Assembly: GCA_950022655.1 (NCBI GenBank) | Contig: OX465584.1 | Span: forward strand, 57,029,789 to 57,093,788 | DNA from: Alentia gelatinosa | Lineage: Eukaryota; Annelida; Polychaeta; Phyllodocida; Polynoidae | DNA length: 64,000 bases | Reading direction: 5' to 3' | In this document: positions 30,531-40,669 of the stretch, piece by piece | Position numbering within the stretch: the first letter of the stretch is position 1 | How the letters are laid out: each line of letters begins with the position of its first letter | Position numbers and translations under genes: made by a program | The notes under the pieces: model-generated | Database searches by the model: none | Told to the model about the DNA's origin: nothing | Seen by the model: only the letters and a program-made list of their open reading frames with translations

Positions 30531-31034
30531 CTCCTGAATATATCATGAATAGGGGGCGAGAATGCCTACAGGCATTATGTACAAAGGGGGTGAGGATGCC
30601 TGCAGGCATTATGTACACAGGGTGCGAACATGCCTGCAGGCATCCTCACCCCCTTTGTACATAATGCCTGTAGGCATTCTCGCCCCCTGTGTACATAATG
30701 CCTCTAGTCAATCTCGCCCCCTATGTACATAATGCCTGTAGTCATTCTCGCCCCCTCTGTACATAATGCCAATAGGCATTCTCCCCTCATGTGTACATAA
30801 TGCCTGTAGGTATTCTCGTCCCCTGTGTACATAATACCTATAGGCATTTTCTCCCCATGTGTACATAATGCCTGTAGGCATTCTCGCCCCCTCCATACAT
30901 AATGCCTGTAAGCATTCTCACCCCCTGTGTACATAATGCCTGTAGTCATTCTCACTGTGTACATAATGCCTGTAGACATTCTCCCCTCATGTGTACATAA
31001 TGCCTGTAGTCTTTCTCACCCTCAATGGGCTAAC
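30531..31034. repeat. 34-bp minisatellite, second block with inverted units
   Basis: Starts with 'gaatatatcatgaat', the same junction found at 29398-29412. Three units in opposite orientation follow (30553-30635), then about 11 units in the original orientation, ending in 'ctcaatgggctaactcct', a mutated copy of the W right end and flank. Confidence 0.85.
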
Positions 31035-31039
31035 TCCTC

Positions 31040-31450
31040 TTTTGTAGCTCTACCTCCTCTCTTCACTCAGACAAGTGGAGATAACAGATAGTTTTACAGT
31101 GGACGCTGATGGTTCTCCCGAGTGGCTCACGGTACGAGGAGAGAGCTGCTCACACAGAACCGAGGTCAGCCCAATAAAGTTTGAAGTTAATGAAACTGTG
31201 CCATCAGCCACTGACCACCAGCCCCCTATCCTATATCACCTCATCATGGCCAATCACCCCTTTTCTACCATAACAATAATTCACACCCACCCCGCCACGG
31301 GAGGTGTGAATGGAGAGGGTGTGATCGACCCGCTGAAACACTCTCCCAGCAGATTTATTGTGGAGCCAGCGCTTACTAATCTCTGCAGCAACCCAATGCT
31401 GGTTTCCTGGGTGTTAACTAAGGACAGGGGGAACAAGCCAACATTTTAGA
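31040..31450 (+). promoter_or_regulatory. Single-copy region: T-box palindrome and 125-codon open stretch
   Basis: ATTCACACC (31279-31287) and GGTGTGAAT (31313-31321) are a perfect inverted T-box pair. GATA motifs lie at about 31079-31090. One frame stays open from the splice-acceptor-like 'ctctcttcactcag' (31070) to the stop at 31447-31449. Its first ATG is far downstream and no domain is recognised. It may be an enhancer, an exon, or both. Confidence 0.35.
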
Positions 31451-31488
31451 TTCAATACAAGGCAACTGTCAAGATATATCATACTCAA

Positions 31489-31511
31489 ACAACTCATGAA
31501 TTATGAGTTGT
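31489..31511. repeat. Short perfect hairpin
   Basis: ACAACTCAT-GAATT-ATGAGTTGT. Function unknown; no T tract on either side. Confidence 0.5.
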
Positions 31512-31880
31512 GAAATATAGGAATTGTTAGGTGAGCTTGACAGACAGGTCAGCTGTTTCTTTTTCAGCTATTTTATAATGTGAATTCACACTTGAAAGAG
31601 CACATAGGTTTTGTTGACAAAACAAGACCCAATAACATATAAGGTGCTTTCCACTAATGAAAGTAATCCCAGGGAATATGTCTGGTTTGAAATAACAAAT
31701 AACAGAAATGAGTGTATATTATTTACCATATGAATATGTGCATCTCTATTTACAAGTAGCACACAAAATACCCCAAAAAGCACTCAGAATTTGGGATGCA
31801 GTAGAACCCCCCTAACGGACACCCCGCATAAGCGAACACTTTTCCTCAGAACGGATCCCTATATTAGATGTTTATTTTAT

Positions 31881-32340
31881 ACTTGAAAAAGGCAACTAAT
31901 GGTCGAAACGTTGTAAATACTGTTCTAAGAGAAAACGTGGTTACTGAGCCTGAAGGGATAACCGTTCAAGGTCTTTTGATGCCATAAATACGTCTCGACG
32001 CTGCAGGCGGAGGGACGTATTTATGGCATCAAAAGGCCGAGAATGGCATCCCTTCGGACTCAGTCACTACGTTTTCTTATTATTACATACCTAAATATCA
32101 AGAAAATGCCTTTTTAAACACTTTTCTATGTAATTTTTGACCTGAGAGATTCACTAAGGCCACAGTGCGCCCGAATATTCACTACGGGCGTACTGCGCCC
32201 GAACATTATTTTTACTGCACCCCGAGGAGCGGGTAGTATTTCATAGACGTTCGGCCATAGGTATGTAATAATAATAAAGCCAACTATCTAAACCAATTCG
32301 GACAGCATGCAGTTGAGTTGTACTCGCCTAAAACCACTTG
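31881..32340 (+). mobile_element. Insertion in B with 11-bp target duplication, hosting E
   Basis: 'tacttgaaaaaggcaactaa' to 'tcgcctaaaaccacttg', flanked by TGTTTATTTTA. The uninterrupted site is seen in B5 ('gatgtttatttcaacc'). The duplication length fits a retroposon. Type unidentified. Confidence 0.55.
31925..32275 (+). mobile_element. Family E head/tail element (E3)
   Basis: Head 'gaaaacgtggttactgagcc' to 'ggactcagtcactacgttttc', apex 'cgacgctgcaggcggaggg'. Tail TTATTACATACCTA ... CATAGGTATGTAATAATA. Confidence 0.85.
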
Positions 32341-32439
32341 TTTATTTTAACCCCGTGTAAGCGGATACCCTGCGTAAGCGGACCCTTTGGCCTGGAACGG
32401 AGGGTGTCCGCCTACGCGGGGTTCTCCTGTATTTGAAAA

Positions 32440-33040
32440 ACTAGCGCATAGGACGGATTCAGGGAAAATCTGGCGCATAGGATAGATTTTGTCCCAAACA
32501 GGCAGGTAGGTGCAGAGATACAAGCGGCCGCAGGAAGTAGAGCGCAGGATATCTGCTAGGAGAGTGCCGCCGAAACACGGGCGAATCAGAAGGAGAGGCG
32601 AGTTTAGGGACGTCGTGGTGGTGGTGGAGTTTTAGGGGTGGTGGTGGTCATGGGCAGTGTGCGCGAGAGAAATAGATATGGGAGGGGTGGGAGAAATCCC
32701 TCCCTCCGCCCGAAAATTGGAAAAATAACTTTAGTGACATTGTCGCGGGCGATTTAATTACGGAGGTTATTAGTAGGTGGCGCCATTACGAGTCCCGTGG
32801 TTCGGGACGCCGACACGGGAGAGTGGTTCCGGCCCCCTGGCGGCGGCCGGGGGCACAATGAAATATCCGGCAGGGGGCGCGGCAGTGTGGCGGGATCAGC
32901 GGAGGGCTGCCGGTAGGGGCGCTGTGCGGCGTTATCTCGGCGGCTACAACGACGACACCGCCATCGCTCTTACTGCCGGGCTGTGCGCGGGGAGAGGCCG
33001 GGAGGGGGGAACGGCCGGGACCGGTCTGTCAGCCACAGGG
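32440..33040. promoter_or_regulatory. CpG island with a cluster of CTCF-like motifs
   Basis: Single-copy, CpG-rich. Matches to the CTCF core are AGTAGGTGGCGCC (about 32772), the inverse of CCCCCTGGCGG (about 32833), CCGGCAGGGGGCGCGG (32867-32882) and CCGGTAGGGGCGCTG (about 32910-32924). Four in ~155 bases on both strands is unusual and suggests an insulator or domain boundary. The plus ORF at 32777-33049 is compositional. Confidence 0.5.
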
Positions 33041-33044
33041 TGGG

Positions 33045-33420
33045 TATAGAACTGCATCGAGAATCGCATGATTATATAGAACTGCATCGGGAATCTTATA
33101 AATAGACAATACGCCACGAGTTTGGATGTGCCCCAATCTTCATGGAGGCAAATGATGATTAAGGCACATCCAAACGAGTGGAATATTGTGTATTTTACGA
33201 TTCGAGTGCAGTTCTGGATTTATCTCACCCCTTTCTATGGCATTGAATAGCATCAGAATATCAGAATAATTAGAATATACTTAGCAAATTGATATGACCT
33301 CATTTGACATTTACTACGCCACTGTGCTATGCCACGGTATTGTCACTTTACGGGGGTGATCGTTGAGTATTTTTTCCAAATGTTATTTCAATGGCTAAAC
33401 TTATACCAGGTGTGAGATAA
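33045..33420 (+). mobile_element. Family H head/tail element
   Basis: A partial duplicate of the head start (tatagaactgcatcgagaat) is followed by a full head with 'ccaaacgagtggaatattgt'. Tail TTTATCTCACCCC ... CAGGTGTGAGATAA. Confidence 0.75.
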
Positions 33421-34500
33421 AGAGTGAAAACCAAGAAGAGATGAGGGAAGACAAGGATATATAAAGGGACTAAGAGAGACAGAGGCAGACAGAGACAGAC
33501 AGAAGGACTGAGAAGTGGTGTAAAAATGAGGATAGACAGATTTAGAGACAGGAACTTATAAGAAAGACAGAGACAAAGAGAAATAGACTGAGACAAAAAG
33601 ATGACCTGAGGACTGGGGTAGAGAGGTTTATGAACGCCTTGAGCCCAGGACGATTTGAGCCCTGGGTGCCTTGAGCCTTTCTGTGGATGCCTTGAGCCTA
33701 CCCTGTCGAGACCTTGAGCCTACCCCGTTTTGGTGGCCTTGAGCCTCTTGGTGTAAAATCTTTTAAAAGTGCACTGATACTGGTTTGTAGTCATATAGAT
33801 ACTATAGAGGAAACCCATGAAAGTTTAGGGTCAGAGCTTGTATCCCATCGAGTTTGAATCACATAGTAATTCACAAGGCGAAGCCGAGTGAATTATGTAG
33901 CGATTCAAATGAGATGGGATAGAGCTCTAACCCTAAACTTGAATGGGTTTCTGAATTTATCTCACCCTTTACATTGACTAATGGGCTAACATTTGTGACA
34001 TAATTCCCCATTGGATATTTTTCCTAAATATCTCATGGGCGTTAGATACGAGTTCCCAATGTTAACTCTATGGAGAAAAAATATCTGGGGTGAGATAAAA
34101 CCTTACCCAACCCTATTCTAACCCAAACCCGCCAATTGGAACTAAAATGGGGTAGGCTCAAGGTGTCCATGGGGTGGGCTCAAGGCGGTCACGTTTTCGC
34201 GCTGACAGCGGGCTCAAACAGTAAAAGACTCCCGGTGGGGTTGAGGAGGAACAGAGGCAGGCAGAGTGAGACAGAGAGAATGACTGAGAACTGGGGTGGA
34301 GAGGAGGATAGACGATCCATATAGAGCCAGGAACTAAGAGAGACAGAGGCAGAGTGAGACAGAGAGAAACTGAGAGGTGGACTGAGAACTGATCTAGAGA
34401 TGATGAGAGACAGATGTAGAGAGATAAATAAGGGAGGCAGAGAGACAGACTGAGATAGAGCGGGACCGAGAGAAACAGAAAGATGGACTGGAGAAGGAAA
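33421..34500 (+). repeat. AGACAG-type low-complexity region with CCTTGAGCC repeats
   Basis: Purine-rich AGACAGAG arrays at 33430-33600 and 34225-34490 enclose five 'ccttgagcc' motifs (33630-33750) and their inverse 'ggctcaagg' (34150-34190). The D element at 33803-34098 sits between the direct and inverse blocks. Confidence 0.7.
33803..34098 (+). mobile_element. Family D element, intact reference copy
   Basis: TATAGAGGAAACCCATGAAA head with apex 'aaggcgaagccgagtgaatt'. Tail TTTATCTCACCC ... GGGGTGAGATAA. Nearly all positions agree with D1, D6 and D8. Confidence 0.9.
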
Positions 34501-34849
34501 AAAATACCGGTGTTTAAAACTAGAATATCGATCCTGTCGTTATAATACGCTGATCTTGTGTTTACTGTATACTCTTAGTTTTTTTCTCGGGATGATAACC
34601 CATGTGAGTTTAAATTGATGTTATTGTGCTCCGACTGTGACTGTCCACTTTGATTTCCTCTAATGTTTTACAAGGAAAAATCTATAAAAAGACATCAGAA
34701 GGCTTGACAATTAAAACCAGCCGCACTGGATAGTTGCTGATGTCACTTGCCTCTTTATTGACACACTCACCTGCAAAACACCTGTATCTCAATGTAATAC
34801 ATATGTTGACGTCAATTAAAAAAAATGAATTATGAACAAATTGATGAAG

Positions 34850-34990
34850 AGAGATATATACACAGGAAAGAAGAGAGAATAAGACAAGGAAAGAGTGAGG
34901 CAGACAGAATCAGACAGAAAGAGACTGGCAAATGGAGAATGACGAACATACAGACAGAAAAGGAGAAAGACAATTTGGGGCAGTGAGAGA
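34850..34990 (+). repeat. Purine-rich AGACAG low-complexity tract
   Basis: Degenerate AGACAGAA/GAGAAAGA repeats. The minus ORF through it is compositional. The neighbours at 34500-34850 hold no recognised feature. Confidence 0.6.
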
Positions 34991-35049
34991 CAAAGTCGGT
35001 CCGGGAATCGACGTATAGGGGACAGAGCCATTGTTAGTTCACGAAGCTG

Positions 35050-35388
35050 CCACTAGGTGGTCAGGGGACAAACCTGTATTCTGGCTCTTTGTTCTTACAA
35101 AATTGAACTGCCTTTCACTATTTTACCATGGTTCCCTTGACTCTCTACACCCATCCCAAAGTAGGATGACATAATAACTAAACCCAAGACATGATATTTT
35201 CCATATGGAACACTTTATATAAATATGTGAGAAAGGCTAAAGTTGTGAAATTTCCCAATTATCACTCACTTCTTTCCCACCTCCTTTAGTGAAGAACACC
35301 TACTTTTTCACCTCCTTTAATGAAGAACACCTACTCGGGGGGCGTCATGGCGGCGCCCATGGATCATAGGCTATATGCCGTATAGACG
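35050..35388 (+). repeat. Block Y1 (paralogue of 36190-36520)
   Basis: Shares 'tctggctctttgttctta', 'ttaccatggttcccttgac', 'cacctactttttcacctcc', 'cggggggcgtcatggcggc' and 'ataggctatatgccgtat' in order with Y2. Confidence 0.8.
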
Positions 35389-35389
35389 A

Positions 35390-35610
35390 AGAGGAAGTGA
35401 TAGACAGATAGAGAGTGACAGCGATAGAGGAAGACGGACAGACAGAGGGAGGAACTTCAAGAGAGAATGATATTGGCAAGCAGCTGGGAAGACAGAGACA
35501 AGGAGAGACTGAATGCGAGGGAGAGAGGTGGCAGAGGGAGAGATACAGAGATAGAGAAGCAGAGAGAGAGGGAGACATATTATAAATTGGCAGTATAAGA
35601 GACAGACAGA
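35390..35610 (+). repeat. Purine-rich AGACAG low-complexity tract
   Basis: Imperfect GACAGA/GAGAGA arrays. The minus frames are S/L-rich by composition. Confidence 0.65.
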
Positions 35611-35721
35611 CAAAAAGTCGGTAATAGATAACAATTTAGCTAAGTTTTCTGAGAACTCTCCTGTTAGCATTCCGTCAGCCATTAACTTGTGACGCATTAT
35701 TTTTCCGTATGCGCACGTTAA

Positions 35722-35822
35722 GCCATGTCTCCACGGTGCGATCCAAGGTACATAGGTAAGCCCAGTCTGAGACTGGGTATACCTTCAGGATCGCAACGCA
35801 GCAAAACGCACAGTGGAGAAAG
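35722..35822. repeat. Small MITE-like hairpin
   Basis: 'tctccacggtgcgatc' and 'gatcgcaacgcagcaaaacgcacagtggaga' are inverse at their ends, with 'gcccagtctgagactggg' at the apex. Confidence 0.5.
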
Positions 35823-36189
35823 AACAGCATCATGCAAGGTTTACTGTGTGTAATTAATCAATTTATACTTAATTAGGTTTTTATCAAATAAATTGGTAAT
35901 ATATGATTGCAATTTTCATATAATACAGACTTGCATGGTTAATGGCAAATGAAATATGTTACCAGTAGTGTCCCCAAGTGGCAGAGAATGGAACTTTTTG
36001 AGAGTGGTGTATATACAACGGAATCAGGCGTATATATGACGTATATAAGACCGCACCATGGACATACATACGCCACTAGATAAGGCGTCTACGAGACGGA
36101 TAACAGGTCAAACTTCTAGACGCAAAATCCTACTGTTAGACGCGTTTCGCATACATATGTAAAGCGGTAGGTTTCGTGCAGTGAGTATG

Positions 36190-36520
36190 ATGGGCCCTTG
36201 GGGGGACAGAACCGGTATTTTGGCTCTTTGTTCTTAAGAAATCCAACTGCCTTTCAATGTTTTACCATGGTTCCCTTGACTCTCATCCCAGAGCAGGATT
36301 ACATAATGATTAAACCCAGACTTGATGTTTTTCACATGGAACACTTTATATACATATATGAGCAAGGCTAGTGCTGAGCCACTTCCCAGTTATCACTCAC
36401 TTCTTTTGCACCTCTATTACTGAAGAACACCTACTTTTTCACCTCCTTTAGTGAAGAACACCTTCTCGGGGGGGCGTCATGGCGGCCCCCATGTATCATA
36501 GGCTATATGCCGTATATTAC
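36190..36520 (+). repeat. Block Y2 (paralogue of 35050-35388)
   Basis: See Y1. The pair is about 1.1 kb apart in direct orientation, consistent with a local duplication or two copies of one unclassified repeat. Confidence 0.8.
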
Positions 36521-36874
36521 TATGTTCTATAGTAGATAGTGGTATACACTGTTTACTTAAAATTATGGAAATATAGGGTCGAGTACATATACAGTAGGCC
36601 TATTTCCTACTAATCGTATGATTGAAACAGAAGTGAAGCTAAATTACACTCATTAAATTTACTGATTACAACTGTCAATTATGACAATCAGAGCGAGCCT
36701 CGACAAGCAAAGTATTCGTATCAATTGTCCTCAGAATAGGACGATATGCGTTCAATTAACTTAATTGAGAAAACAAATTATGATAATTATGTTGTCGTGA
36801 ACATGACACACCACATGTACTGATACCTGCGATATGATATGGAAACATGGAGGATGAGATGGAGGGACACGCTT

Positions 36875-37235
36875 TTATTATCCACCTAATACAAAGTGTC
36901 CATAGAAAACACATAGGCAGCGTGTATGGACATACCCGGCGCATACGGATATGTTGTATGCTCCGGGTAGCGCATACGTAAAAATAGTGCGTATAGAAAA
37001 ATAGTGAATAATTAAAATGAACGGATATCAACATGTCACTTGTGCAGAAAAGGTGGATAATAAATACAATATAGACTGGTTTCAGATACAAGCGTTTGTA
37101 TGCTCCTCGGAGTTGACTCTACGCAATATCCTCGCATACGCTCGGATATTACTACGCGTCAACTCCTCGGAGCATACGGCCGCTTGTATCTGAAACCAGT
37201 CAATATTGTGTACTTATTACCCACCTAATACGGAT
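36875..37235 (-). mobile_element. Family J head/tail element
   Basis: Tail TTATTATCCACC ... AGGTGGATAATAA (36875-37063), then the head 'ctggtttcagatacaagcg' ... 'gcttgtatctgaaaccag' (37077-37200). After the head another TTATTACCCACC begins, so a second tail fragment adjoins. Confidence 0.8.
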
Positions 37236-37239
37236 ATAT

Positions 37240-38370
37240 TAAACCTATATTAAACCTATGGAGCCTACAGATCGCTACTGAATATAACACGGAAAGCCGT
37301 ATTCTCCTAGGAGCCTTCTAACACCTGGGCAGTGTCAATGACTTCACTTCAGCTATAGACACACAAATTATATTTAACATACCCTCCCCTAAGAACTCAT
37401 AAAAGGACTAATTTACCAGTTTCGATAAATGTCTATTTTTGTTGTTCTTGTGCTTGACTATTCACCGGTCAACATTTCATATTCTAGAAATATCATTTCA
37501 AATACTCATAGTTCAGACACATTGTTTTCCTTTGAGGAATAATGCTAAAAACTAGATACTCATGATGTAAACAAATGAAAAATAAAAACTGATTGCAAAA
37601 AAAAAAGAAAAAAAGATTGGAACACCTGTTCTATTATGTATTTTCAAACATTTTCGTTCTTATATTTGCTCAAGCAATAAGATTTATTGCATCGTTATCA
37701 TCATTGCTATTATTCCAGGTAAGATATCGACCAGAATATTCATCTAATCCCAGTTATAGACAATATGATGTTAGGTGATAATTTCTGCTAATATGCAGGA
37801 TGCACTAGATACTCATTTATGATGTCCTTTGGAAGAACAATGATTTGTTCATGGGTATTTCGCCTCTTAAAAAGTTGTTATTGTATAGTTATCGCCCCTT
37901 TAGACGGGAAGTATACATGCATTTACACATTAAATGCTTTTATTATATGTTACATTAGAAACATGGGTCCTCTTAGAAATAAGTACATTGGTGACTGATT
38001 ATATTTTGTTATTTCTGTATTTAGTAACTATTTAAAAGTTAAAATTCACTATTTGCATATTAATGATCTTTAGGTAAATCTCCACTAAAATGTATTTGTC
38101 TTTATGACTATTCTTCTGATTCTCTTCCGAAGTATGTTGCCTTATCATTCTAATATCACCAATAGAAGCGTATGTCAAATTTCAGATATTAAAAAAGGTT
38201 TCAGGAAAGAAAAATACAACTCTGATGACTGACCAGAATGTAAAAATAAAACACAGATGTACATGTTGAATGGCTTTAAAGGCCCGTCGGCCTGTGGAAA
38301 CGGGCCTAAACAGGGATGGGAAGAGGGGTAAGAATGCATCAGAAAACTGTCTCACACAAAGACCATCAGA
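37240..38370. other. Unassigned A/T-rich spacer
   Basis: About 1.1 kb without recognised repeats or coding signals. An O-type TIR pair 'aggcccgtcggcc'/'ggaaacgggcct' lies close together at 38279-38309 as a collapsed MITE. Confidence 0.35.
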
Positions 38371-38373
38371 AAT

Positions 38374-38374
<1 letters not shown>

Positions 38375-38450
<76 letters not shown>

Positions 38451-38453
38451 CAC

Positions 38454-38487
<34 letters not shown>

Positions 38488-38516
38488 AGAGGGAGAGAGA
38501 GAGAAAGAGAGAGAGG
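38375..38516 (+). repeat. (CA)n microsatellite followed by (GA)n
   Basis: About 54 CA units with two CACCTA interruptions, then AGAGAGGGAGAG. Open frames on both strands here are artefacts. Confidence 0.98.
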
Positions 38517-38685
38517 CTCCGATGAAAACCAGTGTATGCATCACTGACGGATAGCCCACTTTTATTGTCCAATTCAAAATGCAGAAACTGAAGTTGTTGT
38601 AAAACCAGATCTGAACAATAAAAGAAATTTGACAAAAAAATACTCAGCATATACCCTGACTCATCAGACAGTGAGAGGGCCATTC

Positions 38686-38853
38686 ATAAAGTACATACGT
38701 ACCAAGGCTTGGTATTGAAGGGGGGGGGGGGCAGAATTATAGGGAATTTTGCGTATGCTCCTTCTTTGTCCTATTGCATACAATATTGCGAGTGGGGGTG
38801 GGTAAAAATAAAATCAGAATTTTTGCGTGCATACTGGCCCCTTACAGTGTTAT
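38686..38853 (+). mobile_element. Family T element
   Basis: 'ggccattcataaagtacata', a G run, 'ttgcgtatgctccttctttg' and a right end 'tgcatactggcccctta'. Confidence 0.6.
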
Positions 38854-39049
38854 CCATTTTGTAGGGAAACTAGTTGATGTTCAAGAGGATGAGGTTTTGT
38901 AGGAGTCAGTGAAACTTGTCCCACCAGTGAGAGGGATATTTCCTTGTATCCCAGCCTCTCCATTGAGGGAATCCCCCTAGACCGTGTACGAGGCATATGT
39001 TGATGGAGCGCCGATTAGAATTATATCAGTCTCAACGAGGATTTATGTA

Positions 39050-39445
39050 GTGTTGGGTGTAGAATTAAAGCCCCCGTTAGCTGTATTGAAACGGGGCCGG
39101 GCCTGGAAGCCTCGCCCCTGATCCCAGCCTGACAGTTTGACTTATGGCACAGTTTATCCGCCTCCACCGTCAGACTGATGCTGCATTTTCTATGCCATCT
39201 GTCATTGCGATGAAAAGCCCCAACCTTGCCTCCTCCTGGCTCCCCGCCTTTCTTTTCCCTGACCCTCGCCTTTCATCTGTCCACGTTTGCGCGAGATTTC
39301 GCGAGATTCTCTCGTTTTGGGCCGGGCGCGGACGCTTAAGCATAATGCATGTGTATTTTATTTCTTGCTTGTCAGCCTGCGGCCTCGTGTAAAGTGACAC
39401 AATCCCTTGGTGACTGTGAGGCGGGTTTTCGATCGACGTCAGATA
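39050..39445. promoter_or_regulatory. Single-copy island with CGCGAGA and POU-like motifs
   Basis: No repeat match. Contains 'gcgagatttcgcgagattctc' (TCTCGCGAGA-like), CATAATGCATG (POU/homeobox-like) at about 39340, and many CpGs. Candidate regulatory element. The overlapping 82- and 119-residue frames have no recognisable domain. Confidence 0.35.
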
Positions 39446-39589
39446 GTTTTGTGATAGGAGAGCGGGGCTGAGAATGTTCTTACGAGGCAAGGACAGAAAT
39501 TGTTTAGGCTTAAAACTCACACAGACCAAGGGCTACGCGGCCAGCTCAGGGAAGATCACGCAGACATTCACGGATCGGTCATTTACGAG

Positions 39590-39835
39590 CTCAAGAAACG
39601 GCAGTTTTCTGCTGTAAACAAGATTCATAGAAAATAGATAACAACTAATATAATCAATTACCAGTATATAAAGGAGCCATTTCTCTGCATGAACATTCCT
39701 TGTAGCTGAAGTCAGTGGGTGTCCAAGGAAAATAACAAAAAATATCAGCAAGGGCAACAGAACAGGAAGGGTGGGATATCCATCATATAAAAAGTATGTT
39801 CCGGTTAATAATTTCATGTCAGAATCTTAACATAC
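39590..39835 (-). mobile_element. Possible retroposon 3' region
   Basis: The minus strand shares 'ttagttgttatctattttc' with the 23.7-kb retroposon end ('ttagctgttacctatcttc'). The 94-residue minus frame is hydrophobic and unrecognised. Confidence 0.3.
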
Positions 39836-40321
39836 AAATAATAAAAGTGGAAATTGAAATTTATCAACTTGTAAAATATAATATTTATATGTAGAAAAGA
39901 CTGGACTGTTTTAATCTCTTTGTATGTATAGTGACAAAACATGGCTGAGTTATACATTCAGAAAGTTACATGCATTATTACATTTAATAAGAGGGAAAAT
40001 ATAAATCAGCCAGTGATATAAATTCTCAAGTCTTCCCAACTGCTTGAGACGCATTTGTAGAACATTCCTTTAGCTATGCCGCTCTTCTTCTGCGAAGGGG
40101 GAAAATGTCAGTAAATCGCATGAGAATCATTCATAAATGCATGTGGAATATGAATCAAGGATGTTTGTTTTGCCAACATTCCAAAGTCTACACTATGTAA
40201 TCTGCATTCTTATAGGGGAGATAAGCCCGGAATCAACACATTTCTTCTCTCCTGGGCGGCCCTGTGATATACACCAACAGTTATGATTTGTGGAAATTTT
40301 TGTGAAAACTCGCGTTGCCTA

Positions 40322-40669
40322 TTTATCATCAATCGTATACATACATGCAAAGACCCCATTGAAAATGTATGGGGACCCATAATATAAAACCTGTCAGATA
40401 CCATAACTGTGGTATGAGGATTCAAATCTGTGGTATACGGCCTCGAATCCATGGTATGCAAGAAAAATAGTCCCTTTGCGCTATAGACCATAAAGATAGT
40501 CCCTATTGTTATACTCTTTGATATGGCAACTATTGAGCTTAATTTATTCGAAAAGATGGATAATAAATGCAACAAATGATTTCTTTTGGACAAGCGGCTG
40601 TGTAAACCACTCAAGGTTGACGTCCGACTTTGCGCTCGTGTATTACTAAGCGTCAACTTCTCGTGGTTT
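40322..40669 (-). mobile_element. Family K head/tail element
   Basis: Tail TTATCATCAATCGTATAC ... AAAAGATGGATAATAA, with 'gtggtatgaggattcaaatc' inside. Head 'tgtaaaccactcaaggttga' ... 'gtcaacttctcgtggttta'. Confidence 0.8.

Larger units (their letters stand above)
31799..32431 (+). mobile_element. Family B MITE, filled by two nested insertions
   Basis: CAGTAGAACCCCCCTAACG ... GGGGTTCTCCTG|TA. It is opened at 'tgtttatttta', which is duplicated at 31869-31880 and 32339-32349, by a foreign segment that itself hosts an E element. Confidence 0.8.

Noticed and set aside
29411..31020. CRISPR-like appearance of the 34-bp array
   Set aside because: There are no unique spacers: repeats are contiguous, the genome is eukaryotic and no cas genes exist.
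31861..31930. 'gaaaaaggcaactaatggtcgaaacg' considered as a hammerhead-ribozyme-like core
   Set aside because: The CUGAUGA core is absent and I cannot pair the three stems. The resemblance is limited to CGAAAC.
32777..33049. 90-residue plus frame rich in Gly/Arg/Ala
   Set aside because: CpG-island composition favours open GC-rich frames; no domain is seen.
38182..38683. Four overlapping ORFs of 69-131 residues
   Set aside because: Translations of the (CA)n/(GA)n microsatellite.
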